From NCBI GenBank assembly GCA_022478985.1, contig JAKSZP010013323.1, forward strand, positions 85,451 through 149,450: a stretch of 64,000 nucleotides of DNA, written 5' to 3'. The stretch's first letter is position 1. Every line of letters begins with the position of its first letter. The stretch comes from Massospora cicadina. Lineage: Eukaryota > Entomophthoromycota > Entomophthoromycetes > Entomophthorales > Entomophthoraceae. A program made the translations under genes and the position numbers. Under the pieces are notes generated by a model. The model saw only the letters and a program-made list of their open reading frames with translations, had not been told where the DNA came from and did not search any database. Below, piece after piece: positions 46,215-57,859 of this stretch.

Positions 46215-47262
46215 GTGCAATGCAACCAGTACATCAACACGCCGCACTCCCAACCACTCTCATTGGTGGAATACAGAGTCCCTGTGTTTCTGGACATCCA
46301 ACAAACAGCTTTATGGGAAAAATTTTGTGGGGATGTGCACACTTTTTTCCTGACCGCGGTGTACATCGCACCTCACTCCATGTCACATGGTTGGCTGGAC
46401 CTCAGTTTCAAAAACAAGGAGGCAGCAGATGAAGCTGCTGCTTGCGTGTAGTAATCAACCTCCCTGAAGGGCAATGGGTCATTGAAACTAAACGCACCAG
46501 ATGGACAAAATCCAACCAAATTTTCCTCACGTTTGACTTTTTGCCTACTATGGTAAAACGTGCCATTTTGGAGCAGCACCTGAAAGATGGTCTCACCATA
46601 TATAGCGAAATACAATATTAGGAGATGCAACGCTTTACGCTGATGCCACACCTGTGCACCGGCAAAGCCATCGCAGTTCTGACCCCAACTGAGGAGATTA
46701 CAAAGGACCTAACCCAGATCCTGCACTCCACATATATCAATATTAAAGGCATACCACCCACCCTTTACGGGTAACTGTGGACAGCGCACCCCCCATCTGC
46801 ACCCACTGCAATGCATTTAGCCATAAGGCACATGCATGCCCCACCAAGGAGGGCATCACATTCCAAGAGCACCCCTCAGTGGCCATGGCCAGCGGAGAGG
46901 CGCACTACAAGCCAACCACAAGCACCAAAGAGGCTTTCCTGTGGGGAGCACAAGGCTGCTACCTACTGGTAAAACCTATCTCCCCGCAAGAGCGGAAGAA
47001 GGCCAAGCAGGCCTACAGGGCCGCGGCTAAGGAAGCGGCCAAAGTCACCACTGCTATCCCACACTCCCAATGCCAGGAGGACATCAAAACCTTTGCGGCA
47101 GAAGCAACTTGGGAATCCCTCGACCAATCATATTGGGAAGCCCATGCCAATTGGACCACCCAATCTGAGGATCCAATGGGTGACTCAATATCACCTGATC
47201 TTGGCAACCAAGCTTCAGTTGAAACCAACTTGGGGTCCAACCTACCTGAAAATTTTTTTTGA
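46215..47262 (+). pseudogene. LINE II ORF1, broken
   Basis: Starts in frame 46215-46451 (YRVPVFLDIQQTALWEKF), shifts frame into the block TKRTRWTKSNQIFLTFDFLP, which parallels the LINE I ORF1 block, and shifts again into 46777-47262. The last carries a complete zinc knuckle CTHCNAFSHKAHAC (CX2CX4HX4C) and a charged tail (QERKKAKQAYRAAAKEAAK). Likely an RNA-binding nucleocapsid-like protein. At least two frameshifts. Confidence 0.72.
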
Positions 47263-47499
47263 CCCAAATGTTGGTGCACCAAACTCATCCACACTGCAAA
47301 AAATTCGTTTGACATCGGGGAAATAAAAAGCTAAGGCAAAAGCCAACGTGAACCTTTCTGCTAAAATTAACAAAACTACCAATAGCGTTGCTGCAAACAC
47401 CCATGCTGCCGTGAAGGCCCATGGGGATCTAGAGGAGGTTAGTGGGCCCAGGTGCCCACCCCCTTGCACCTAAGGTACAATGGGGGAAACCTTCACTTT

Positions 47500-50400
47500 A
47501 GGGATGTTGAATATTGCCAGACTCAAGGCCTCGCCGTCCTGGGCTAGGAAACTGAGTTTTTTACAAAAAAATTTACCTGTGGATATCCTGGCCATCCAGG
47601 AGTCCCACTGTCCATGAGGTTTCAAGGATGCTTGGAAAACCATGCTTCTCCCTTCCCTATCCTTTTGGTCAGAGCACTGTGGGGCGCTAGTTCAGAAAAA
47701 TAATTTTTTCAAATTTCTATTGTCAGAATCCTTCCTCAATGGCTGAGTCCTCATTGTCACTTTCTCATGGGCTGACGTGGCGCACGCTATCATCAACATC
47801 TATGCCCCAACCTGTGCACGAGAGCGTCAGGAATTTTTCTCATCAGTCAAATCACTCCCATTACCCCCAAACCCTTTCATAGTTGGCAACATGAACTGTT
47901 GGCTAAACACACCCACAGACCATTGACCTTCCTCCTCCCACGCCCCCCAGGGTCATGTAGAACTTTTCATTCTAAAGGCCACCCTTAGGTTAATAGATGC
48001 GCTGCCGCAGCAAGCCCCGCTGCTCAAAAACATGATATGCCCCCACATCCACAATGGCCAATTAAGATCTATGACCCGCATTGACCTTATCCTCACGCCA
48101 GCGAAATTCCAACCTCATATTTCCCACTTCCAAACAACAAAAATTGAATTCTTCAACCACCGGCTGGTCTCAATAACCTACCACCTACCTGTCACAGTGG
48201 CTAAGGCCCCACATTGGTGCAAACTCCGCCTTCCTGAACTTGCATCGCCAGGATTTTCCACTTAGGTGGAATCAGCAACTTTGGCAAAAGAGTTTGTTAC
48301 ACCGTTTTGCGTGGACCCCATCTCCACATGGGTAGCCTTCAAAGAAGACACCATCTGCCACTCTCACCGCCTCTCCTCCCAACACTCACGAGCCCCATTG
48401 GCTGTCATTTCACGCGCTCTGGCAGAGTTGGCACACCTGGAGTCCAACATCCCAGCTACAGGCTACAGCCATGCATGGGGCTGGAAGTGAGCAGAAGCAG
48501 CTGCCCGCCTCAACGCGCTCAAAAGGCAACACAAACATTGGGTTTGTGTTCAGTACAGGGCCAAACACATTACAGAGGGCAACAAGTGCACCACATATTT
48601 TTTTAAAAATTCTTTGCACCACGCCAGAGCGTGGCCTGCACACAGGTGCAAAGATCAGATGATTCTGTCACAGATACGCCAGCTGAAGTGGCAATCAAAA
48701 TACAAAAGTATTACTCTGAGTTATACCAATCCAATCCAATTCAGCTGGCCAAAGTGGCAGAATTTTTTGACCAAACCCACATCTGCACCATTTCCTGATA
48801 CCCAAAATAATGAATTTGATTACTCTGAATGAACTATGGACAGCCATCCGCGGTGCACCAAATCGGAAATGCCCAGGCCAGATGGCATTCCATATGAATT
48901 CTATAAAAAGTACTTCAAATATATATCCCCACTGATGCTTGCCTCACTTAACCAGAGCCTTCTGGAAATGCGCCTCCTACCAGGAGGACAAGAGGCCTTC
49001 ACTGTCACACTCTTCAAGAAAGGGGACAAGTTAGACTTAGCCAACTGGCGCCCCATTTCTTTAACTAACACGGATACAAAAATTTTAACTAAAATCATGG
49101 CTAACCATTTAGGGATTGTAGCATCTGCCACCATCTCCCCAGAACAATTTAGTTTCATACCCAGAAGGTTGATTTGGGACAACGTGCACTCTGTGGCTAA
49201 TGCATGCCAGTTCACAGCCTCTGGGTCACTTGTATTCTTGAACCAACAGAAGGCCTATGATAGAGTAAACTGGGATTACCTCAGGGCCTGCCTCCATCAA
49301 TTCCGCCTACCCCCTCACTTCTAAACTGGGTAATGCTGCTTACAGAATCTGCAACAATGACAGTGCGTGGCCCTGGCTTCCTAACGGAAGTAGTCCGCCC
49401 TCAAAGGGGCTTATGACAAGGGGACCCTCTTAGCCCACTCTTATACAACTTCAGCCTTGACCCACTACTTCGAAATGTGAATGCCCAACTCACTGGGGTC
49501 CATGTACCAGGCCAAGCCCCAGTCAAGATGATGGCGTTTGCAGATGACTGTGTGGTTGGGGTGTCTAATAATAAAGATGCACGCGCGCTTTAAAGCTCTC
49601 ATCCAGGAGTATTCCCAGGTAATTAATGCTGCACTGAACGCTTCCAAAACCAAAATCATCCTCCTTGGTCAGTATCAAACCTGCTGGGCCCCAGCGACCA
49701 GTGCCCAGCCCAGCCCATCTGCTTGCACATGTGCTCGCCCTCCCTGCTTACCCCAAACCGCCCCACTAGTGCTCCCCTTTATGCCACGCCCTACCATAGG
49801 GCCTGTCCGCCATCTGGGCATGTGGGTGGAGGCAGGCGGGTATGCATCAGCAGTAATGGAAAGTCATATTCTAGACAACGTGACAAAGTGCATTGCCTCC
49901 CTCAGAGCCCACCCTACTTCCCTTACTGGCAGGGTTGTTTTAGCCAACTCTATGCTCCTCTCCAAAGTCTGGTTTGGAGCCCACGCTATCCCCTTCTCCC
50001 CAGGCTTTTTTAAATCCTTGTATGCCCCTCTGCAAGGATGGCTTTGGTCAGGCCGCACACCACCAGTACGGCTAGAGGTCATGTTTGGCCCTCATCATCA
50101 TGGTGGCATGTGCCTGCTTGACTTCAAAGCCCATGCTGCCAAGATCCTGGGCACCTGGATTGCGGCTGTCACTGCCCCTACGCTCCTCTCCCAACACTGG
50201 TCCCGCATGGCCCGCTCCAACTTCTCCCACGCCTTAGGCCTTAACAATCCATTGAACCCCCACTCCTTGATGAAATACCTAGCTTCACACTCATCGGCCA
50301 CAGGTCCTCACAGGACTAAAACCCAATACAAACAAATCCTCCTCTCCATGCAGAGCGCAGAGTGGAGAATTCATATTAGCAGACACACAGCCCAGAGAGG

Positions 50401-50994
50401 CCGCCCCTCTCCTCAATTCACACAAGAGGTACAGGGGCTACCCATCCAAGATGGCGTGATCCCCACACGGCCCCATGTCCTATCCAGGGTGGACTACCTG
50501 GACATGATGGACATCCCTTACTCCATTGAAACTCAGAAGACTATTTGGAAATATGCACACCATCCTCTGTTGCAGCCTCAAATCCATTCCCATGTGTGGC
50601 GCTGCCTGAAGCAGGTGTACCATATGGCTGAGCGCTCTAAAGCTTTGCACTCATCCTGCGTCATGTGTGGCCAGTATGGAACGCTGTTCCACCGCATGGA
50701 GAAGTGTCCTACCTCTAGAGTGATATGGCGCAAAGTTCAACGTCTGCTTGGCCAGGATCAAACACATCCCTTCAGTCTGTCAAGAGATATGTTTGCTTTA
50801 TCAATGGCCTCCCCCTTCCACCCTCCCTCCATGCTCTGGTGGTTGCAATCGCCATGTGGACTATCCACACAATTGTCTTAGATGCCATTGTAGGCTCCAC
50901 CCCCACCCTCCCAGAAGCTGTCCACAGATCCCAATCTCATTTGGTGGACCACTTTCAGGCGTGGATGTTTGGATACCTCCCACCGCGTTGCTGA
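47500..50994 (+). pseudogene. LINE II ORF2: endonuclease, reverse transcriptase, zinc finger; broken
   Basis: Endonuclease remnants from about 47500: MLNIARLKASP, LAIQESHC, IINIYAPT, GNMNCWLN (for GDxN), TRIDLIL and a decayed SDH. RT: 48836-49324 has PDGIPYEFYKKYF, LANWRPISLTNTDTKILTKI and NQQKAYDRVNWDYL; after a frameshift RPQRGL-stop-QGDPLSPLLYN and MMAFADDCV (about 49529). The 447-codon frame 49538-50881 covers RT thumb and C-terminus with the knuckle CVMCGQYGTLFHRMEKC. After one more shift it ends at 50994 with IAMWTIHTIVLDAI. Stops at the QGDP block and in the endonuclease make it inactive. Confidence 0.88.
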
Positions 50995-51251
50995 CAGCTG
51001 GTCTCCTCCTGGTTCCCAGTTTGGTTCATCAAATCAGACCCTTTCCTCCACACATGTTCAATTGTGGCTATGGCCCCTTCACACGTTCCCCCCCTCCCCA
51101 TAGTGGCGTTCCCGCTGGCAACAAGAGATAGCATCGCTTCTCTGGGGTGCCTTCCCTGTTACTAAGTTTTATTTCTTTTGGGTTAAATTTGGAAGTGTCC
51201 ATCCCATGGTCAACCTTCCTTGCAATAAATTAAAATAGCTTATCTTTGTTA

Positions 51252-52297
51252 TAAACACTATCATTTTTGTATTCTTTAACCTAGCTATTTTAGTTTAAAT
51301 AAATTTAATAATTAAGCTGTATAAACGCTTATCACATATTTCAACTCTATAAGAATTATAAAAGGCATACAAATAATTAAAAAATAACTTACCTATAGAT
51401 TCAACTTTGGATAATTATATATTGAGAAGTAAAAAACTGACACATCTAAATGATATTTATGTAAATAAGTTTTTACCAACATAAACAAAAGTTATATCTT
51501 TAGTCACTATAAGCTTTATTAAGGTACAATGTAATTTTAACTAGATGTGCTTGCATTCAATCCAGATATCCAGAAATCATTGTAAATTAAAAACAAAGCA
51601 ATAGGTCACAATTTTTATCCACATGTACTTGCTAAAGTTAAATGCAATAAGTTAAGTCATATTTATTATATTGAAGTTTATACTTTTAGTATCTACAAAA
51701 TGCCTATAAATAAAAAAGCCTTTGCAAATAAAATAACTACATCATTACTATCACAATTGATTTGTTAAGTTACATTTGACTTTAGGCAAGAAAATTCATA
51801 ATTGTTGTGGACATTTGCTTAATGAATTAGATATCTAAGATGGTTTTTTCTTTTCTAACTTAAAAATTTACATTTGACAAAGTGTGGTAGCCATGTAGAT
51901 ATGATATGTAGGTGCTCATTGGTACTATAAGCTTAACTTTTAGTAAATACTGTTAGACTTTAATATATAGTAGATTTTTTTTTTTTTTAGCACTAGGTGG
52001 TCCCAAATATACAGTAGATTTCAAAATGTAAGAAGAAACTCATTTTTTTGGTTTAGATTTTAACCTAATACTATGAACAAGAAAGCCTGTTTCATAGCTT
52101 TCACTGTATAGGATAATATGGGTATGATTTTAGTGTTAATTGAACATCTAAGTTTCTTGGGCTTGACTTAAAAAACTCTAGTAAAAACCAGTATTTTATA
52201 TGTAATATAGTTTTTATTAAGTTAGCTCAGGTAAAAGAAGGCTGTTGTGTCTTATAAGTGTTTTCTAATATATTAATAGAAAATTCCTCTTATATAT
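51252..52297. other. AT-rich spacer
   Basis: No gene recognised; contains one LINE-tail insertion at 51978-52005. Confidence 0.5.
51978..52005 (-). mobile_element. 28-nt LINE I 3'-tail insertion
   Basis: Minus-strand reading TGGGACCACCTAGTGCTA plus an A-run, two changes from the LINE I end. Flanked by 16-bp repeats AATATATAGTAGATTT (51962-51977) and AATATACAGTAGATTT (52006-52021), one mismatch. Confidence 0.82.
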
Positions 52298-52522
52298 TTA
52301 TTTAAAAGTAGGATATGCTAGCCGGTCCTCCCAGTTGAACTCATCTAAGTTTTGTTCTACTTCATCGTCCCCAAATCTCAAGATAAAGCGCACTTGTACA
52401 AGATAATAACCTCCATATTTGAAATTGATTCTTGTTTTATATACTATATCTGCATAAACTCCTAGGTTATTGGAATCCAGAATCTGATCTTTATTAATAC
52501 AGGTTAAATTCCCATTATTAAA
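52298..52522 (-). pseudogene. Unidentified minus-strand coding relic
   Basis: An open frame of 74 codons with no initiator ATG near its start, ending in an acidic, aromatic-rich peptide: YLVQVRFILRFGDDEVEQNL, then DEFNWEDRLAYPTFK and stop. Upstream (to about 52850) other frames give coding-like phrases such as LYGQYFKDKVWRFDQALMSL and AEIWWTGQPFI, so a longer gene or element domain has probably decayed. Family not recognised. Confidence 0.3.
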
Positions 52523-52850
52523 CTACCCCCTAGTAGGTTCTTTGATGATTCCCTATGTAATAAAAGGCTGGCCTGTCCACCATATCTCAGCCTGATGTGG
52601 TATCCAAAGAGATAAAAAAAGGATAATAAATATTATAATTGTGCCCTCGGCATCAGAGACATAAGGGCTTGATCAAATCTCCACACCTTATCCTTAAAAT
52701 ATTGGCCATACAATCTAATCACTTTAGTAATTCCTCATTTGAGTTCTGGAGGAACACCTACCTGGTATCTATCTGAATTCAGGCAACTCTCCAGACTTTG
52801 GTCTGGTAGGATGATGATGGCAGATCAGGAACTTAGGATTCCTGCCCATT

Positions 52851-55340
52851 ACATTTAACTGAGTAAATCTTAGTATAAATCAAAATAATCTAAACTTTCT
52901 GGTATTGAATGACAGCAAAATAACCCAATTTGTTAGCTTCTGAGATAAAACTTAAAAATTAGTTAATAAGATTATACATCCTAGGTTTATAAAGTTTATT
53001 TCCAATGTACCTTTTTCTAAATTGTTATACTAAAAAATTAAATAAAATCAGGCGAACCATCAAGGCTATATTTTTTAAAATCGAGTTAGCTGATGTCTAA
53101 AAATATTCAAACTTGACTGTACCAAAATGGGCCACCTTTGTCGGTAAAATTTATTGCCTTTAGAAATCAAAATTTAAGTTTGCTGATCTGTTGACAAAGC
53201 TCCATTTTTTAATCCTTTTGCTATAATGACTATTTTTATTGCATTCAAAATCTTCATAATACAACCAATATACGCTTTATTTTTTAGTACTAGATGGTCC
53301 CAATTTTATTTCTTCTTTCTTTATTTCCAATATACGCTTTATCGTAAAGCAATTTGGCGGTAGTATGAGGTTAATAAATTACCTAAATTTATATGTGCTT
53401 TGCTTTATAAAAAAAACTTTTCTCTTTAGTTATAAGTAATAAGTTAAATATCTTCTCTCTTTGGTGCCTCTAGCCAAACAATCAATATTTATTTCAAAGA
53501 GCTTGATTTTATAAAGCTATCAAGTCAACGGGCCTGCTTACCTTCTTAAATTTCATAAAGAAATATTGATCAAAATAAAGTATTTTGAAATAAAGTTAAA
53601 GACAAACCCTTATTAAAGCAAACCATCACGAAATTGCTAGCTTTAAAAAGCCACAGTAGACTAAAAACAATCTACTGGACCATATTTTAAGTAGGCTTTC
53701 TGACAGTAACAAAAGTATCTATGATTGTATAAAATATTTATATAATCAAAGGCAAAAACTTATTTTTTATTCGAGTAAAATAATCAAGCAAACTAGGTTT
53801 TACACTAGTAGTTCTCTACATTATTCATTTTTTTATATACACCCATAAATAGAGTGTCCTTTAACTCAACTTAAGTATAAGCATAAAGTGTTACTAAAAA
53901 TAAAAAATAAGAGTTTAATTTGTGTGCCCATAGTAAGCGATGTCTTTAGAATTAAGGCGATAATATATTATGGTACATTTTTGAGACGATTTTCGGGTTT
54001 AACTCTGGAGAATTAAAGATATAAACAACTTTTAGAATTTTTTTGGCTTTCTAATCACACAATGTGCTCGGCACGTAATCATAAAGCAATTCAAGATTTA
54101 CTGCCATAGTTCGAAGCAAAATGCTATACTTAGATGATTTGTTTATAGTAAAAATTTATGAGAAAGTTCAGAAGCCCATTCAAAAAGGGCAAAAATTTAA
54201 GTAAATAGCGAGCTGTGATCAGCGTCTGTAAAATTTCTTGCATAAGATAAACATTACATAGCTTTATAGGACAAAATTCTAAAGCAATTGAATAATCTTA
54301 TTAGAGATAACAAAATGTCTTCCTATAAAGTGTTCTACAATCTGTTAGCAAAGATACGTAAAAGCAAACTCAGTAGCACAGGGTTGATCTAAAACCTAAT
54401 TTCATTTTTAAAATTTTAATAACGGCAAGCTCAGTAACAAGAATTGTTCTAAAAAGTTGATTCTTTTTGAATTTAAAAAAATGTGATATTAGATTCCCAA
54501 TATAGTTTTGCTATATGGGCTAAACCTTTAGAAGATAAAATGGAAATCAAGTTAAAAATTGAGAAAAGAAGTAGGCCAGAACATAGTAGCTCTGGAGCGA
54601 AATTAATCAGCAAAAAGTGCTATAACCGATAGTACCAACTGGGACTTAAAATATATTCTGTACTTTATTAAATTTATGCAAGAGTATCTAGACGATTTTA
54701 AAAGTTGAAAGATAATTTAAAAAATTTGTATTTTAGTTGAAATGGTTTGAAAAGCTCATAGAATGACTTGGAGCTTTCGCTTTTCTCTCCTGGAAGCAAA
54801 TTAACTTTTGAGAACTTAATTCAATTCTGACCGCGAACCAGCTTCCACAATTCGTAATCATTTCAAGTATTTATATTGGCTTTGGTTAATAACTTTTACA
54901 GCTTAAAGTGCAATAACGATTAGTAGAGCCTATCTCTATTTACTTTTTAACCTTACTTGTTTTGCTATAGTACTTTATACCCAATTTATATCACCGCTTA
55001 TTCATGCTTTAGTTTTAATGGGCTTTATCAAAAACAAGTAATACCCTTTTATTTGATTTTTATTGCCTGGGTTTTCCTTCCTTTTGTGGCTTAGCTTATT
55101 TCTTATATTTGTTACTTGATTTATTTGCTTGAATTACTTTTGTGTCATTTATTTGTGTCTGATTTTTTTGTAAATGTCATTCTTCCCTTCTGCAGCTGCT
55201 TAGCATTCAATTGAATCTTTTCTTGTCGTTAAATCCATTATTTGCTCACTATTACTACATTGAAAATTTGGTTGAATACACATCTACCCAAATTCCTTTT
55301 CGAAGCTGTAGCGTTAGTATTCTTCTTTCCTTTTCTAAAT
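52851..55340. other. AT-rich upstream region of PRS1
   Basis: No gene recognised. One LINE-tail insertion at 53281-53326. The end of this region is the presumed PRS1 promoter and 5' UTR. A TTTTTTTAG directly before the start codon could be a 5' UTR intron acceptor. Confidence 0.45.
53281..53326 (-). mobile_element. 46-nt LINE-tail insertion with a foreign 5' half
   Basis: Minus-strand reading: a purine-rich AAATAAAGAAAGAAGAAATA followed by AAATTGGGACCATCTAGTAC, TA and an A-run. Perfect 16-bp duplications CCAATATACGCTTTAT (53265-53280 and 53327-53342). The right half equals the LINE I terminus, but the left half does not match LINE I upstream sequence. Confidence 0.85.
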
Positions 55341-55350
55341 TTTTTTAGGA

Positions 55351-56748
55351 ATGCGCCAAACCAAGATCTTTAGTGGGAGTTCACATCCTGAATTAGCCTC
55401 CCTAATTGCTGAAAGGCTAGGGCACCCCCTTTCACCCTTGAAGACCCGTAATTTTTCTAATGGGGAAACTGGGGTTGAGATTGGATGTTCAGTTCGAAAC
55501 GACGATGTCTACCTCATCCAATCTGGTTCAGGGAAGGTGAATGACAACCTCATGGAGCTTTTGATTTTAGTTTCAGCATGCAAAACCTCCTCAGCAAGCC
55601 GCATTACAGCAGTTCTGCCTTATTTTCCTTACTCTAAGCAGTCAAAGGTCAAAAATAAGCGCTCTGCGATTACAGCCAAAAGTAGGTTGTTGTATGCTAG
55701 CACAAGCGTGTTATACAAGTTTAATTTTTACACATATCCTTCTTTCAATGGGAATTTATGCAATGCTTAATGTTAACGTTTAGTGATTGCCAATATGCTT
55801 ACTGTGGCGGGGGTGGATCACATTATAACTTTTGATCTTCACTCTTCCCAGATGCAAGGCTTTTTTAACAAGCCCGTTGATAACCTTTACGCTGAGCCAG
55901 TTATTGCAAACTGGATAAAGCATGCTGTTCCTGACTACCGAGATGGAATTGTTGTTTCTAAAAATGCTGGTGGGGCTAAGAGGTAAAAGATGAACTATAG
56001 TGATTAGTTTTAACCACCCTTTTACGAAATAATTTTATTTTACTCAAGAATAAGCTTTGATTTATTGCATAGTACGTCTCAGGATGATTTGTTAAATTTT
56101 GGCATTAATTTATGACTCTCGATTAAGCTTTCATAATTCTGCGTGCCTTTGTATATTGCTTAGCCTTATTTTATTATTAGAGTTACCTCCCTTGCCGATA
56201 CTTTGGACCTTGACTTTGCTCTTATTCATAATGACCCCAATCATTATGAAAAGAACACTAGGCCATATTTTGGGGATGAATCTGAAAGGCCAGATATTCA
56301 GCCATCATATAACCATGCTGAGTGTACCCTTACCTTAGTGGGGGATGTCAAAGACAAAGTTGTTTTTCTCTTGGTAATCTTTTGTATCGCTCAACTTAAT
56401 CTTCAGGATGATATTATTGACAAATGCGGTTCTTTTATCCAAGCTAGTGACTACTTGGTTAAAAACGGCCAGGCCAAGCGTGTCATTGTAATGGCCACGC
56501 ATGGGGTTTTGTCTGGGGATGCTCTTGTTGAATTAGAACAATGTCAGTCCATTGACAAGGTTAGTGGGGTCTAAAGCTTTGATTTATTTTTACAGGTCGT
56601 TATCACAAACACCTATCCAATCCCGCCTGAACGCCGTGCCCTTTCCACCAAGATTGTCGTTATAGATATCTCCACAACGTTATCTGAAGCTATTCGCCGC
56701 ACCCACAACGGCGAATCTATTTCGTTTCTTTTCAATAATGCTCTTTAA
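55351..56748 (+). CDS. PRS1: Ribose-phosphate pyrophosphokinase, fungal Prs1 class, 5 exons
   Basis: Makes PRPP from ribose 5-phosphate and ATP, the precursor of purines, pyrimidines, His and Trp; in yeast Prs1 works as a subunit of hetero-oligomers. Exons 55351-55681, 55784-55982, 56181-56373, 56407-56559, 56596-56748; all introns GT-AG (102, 198, 33, 36 nt). 1029 coding nt, 342 residues. Start agrees with the Prs1-type opening ([12 protein letters not shown]). Motifs: [19 protein letters not shown], the loop [19 protein letters not shown], the metal-binding [11 protein letters not shown] (128-138), [11 protein letters not shown], and the PRPP-binding region [10 protein letters not shown] (about 241-250). 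The canonical enzymes have SPDAGG and VDDMADTCGT, so this protein shares the divergent Prs1 residues. A short (about 20 residue) insertion follows ALIH, where yeast Prs1 has a much longer one. No disabling change seen. Confidence 0.95.
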
Positions 56749-56768
56749 AAATTTATACCATAGAAGCT

Positions 56769-56774
56769 AATAAA
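56769..56774 (+). terminator. Candidate poly(A) signal of PRS1
   Basis: AATAAA 21 nt after the stop codon. Confidence 0.5.
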
Positions 56775-57591
56775 TTTGCCTCATCTATTTATTTAAGGGC
56801 CTGAGACGTTTGATCACTATATTGATGATATGAGAGATAAAAAAGAAATATTATAGGGAAGGAGCGAAAAGGACAAGGAATAACAATAGGTCAGAGAGAA
56901 AACCTTTGTTTAGCTGGAGACCAGAAAGGTATGAGGGCTGGTAAAATTTGATAGACTAATTTAGAAAATACTAGCTTTGATTTTAATACTATATTTAATA
57001 GTATTACATCAATTGGTAATATTTTAGAATATTGGGGTTTAAGCTATTTAATATTTAGTCTTCCAACCAAAGAGCATATTTTGAATTAATTCATCTAATT
57101 CAAAAATTGAGTTGGTGGGTGATATTAATTGAATTCATTGACTATTACTGATGCCATTTAAAAATATTTTATGGATAATCCATAGTGTTGTATCAAAGTT
57201 TAGGACTACATAAATTTAGTAATTGGGTGTTATATAGCAAATTTATAAAATGTCAAAAGTTTAGAAATTATTGAAGTAAACTTTAGCTAAAATACTGTTG
57301 GATATCTAGATATTTACCCAGATGAGAAGAATATTAAGAAGATGACTACCTCAGAAGACTTGTCTGTCATTTTTACCTTAGGGGCAATGCCACAAAAAAC
57401 CCATAAAAATTACCAAAAATTATTTATAATACTATTTTTAATGGCAATAACAAGTCAGCTATTTGACATCAAAACCAACAACTTTGAGTCAAGTTAAATT
57501 TTTTTTTGGCCAAGTGAGAAAATTTAATATTCCAGACAGATACTTTTGAACAGACAATCCTTAGAAAAGCGGCGTGCTGATTTGAATGACC
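56775..57591. other. AT-rich downstream region
   Basis: No gene or repeat recognised. Confidence 0.5.
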
Positions 57592-57595
57592 TTAA

Positions 57596-57855
57596 CCCTA
57601 GAAAGATAACCATTCATAAATATTACAAATGGTTATCTTTCAAGGGTTAAACATAACAGAATTGTAGAATAATATTGGAATATATTAACTCATTCAAACA
57701 ATTTTAGATGTCAATTTTCCACTATCAAGGGGTTAAGAAGTGTAATTGTGAATGATGAAACCATTTTATTGATAATATAAAGATGTAAATGTTGATCATT
57801 TTAACCCTAGAAAGATAACCATTTCTAATATTTATGAATGATTATCTTTCTAGGG
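57596..57855. mobile_element. TTAA-flanked MITE with piggyBac-like, self-palindromic ends
   Basis: Left 51 bp (57596-57646) and right 51 bp (57805-57855) are reverse complements of each other apart from a few bases, and each is itself a palindrome: CCCTAGAAAGATAACCATT, a 13-nt spacer, then its complement. TTAA lies outside both ends (57592-57595, 57856-57859) and also inside (57647-57650, 57801-57804). TTAA duplication plus a CCCTAGAAAGATA end is the piggyBac signature. It could be one 260-bp element with compound ends or two 51-bp copies. No coding capacity. Confidence 0.82.
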
Positions 57856-57859
57856 TTAA

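Larger units (their letters stand above)
45969..51235 (+). mobile_element. LINE II, non-LTR retrotransposon of a second family
   Basis: 5.3 kb flanked by perfect 16-bp target duplications TAGCTTATCTTTGTTA (45953-45968, 51236-51251). Same architecture as LINE I: ORF1 with an intact CX2CX4HX4C knuckle, ORF2 with APE endonuclease, RT and C-terminal CCHC. Its 3' end is CCTTGCAATAAATTAAAA, without the LINE I terminal motif. Frameshifts and stops break ORF1, the endonuclease and the start of the RT, but 49538-50881 stays open for 447 codons. GC-richer than its flanks. Confidence 0.93.
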
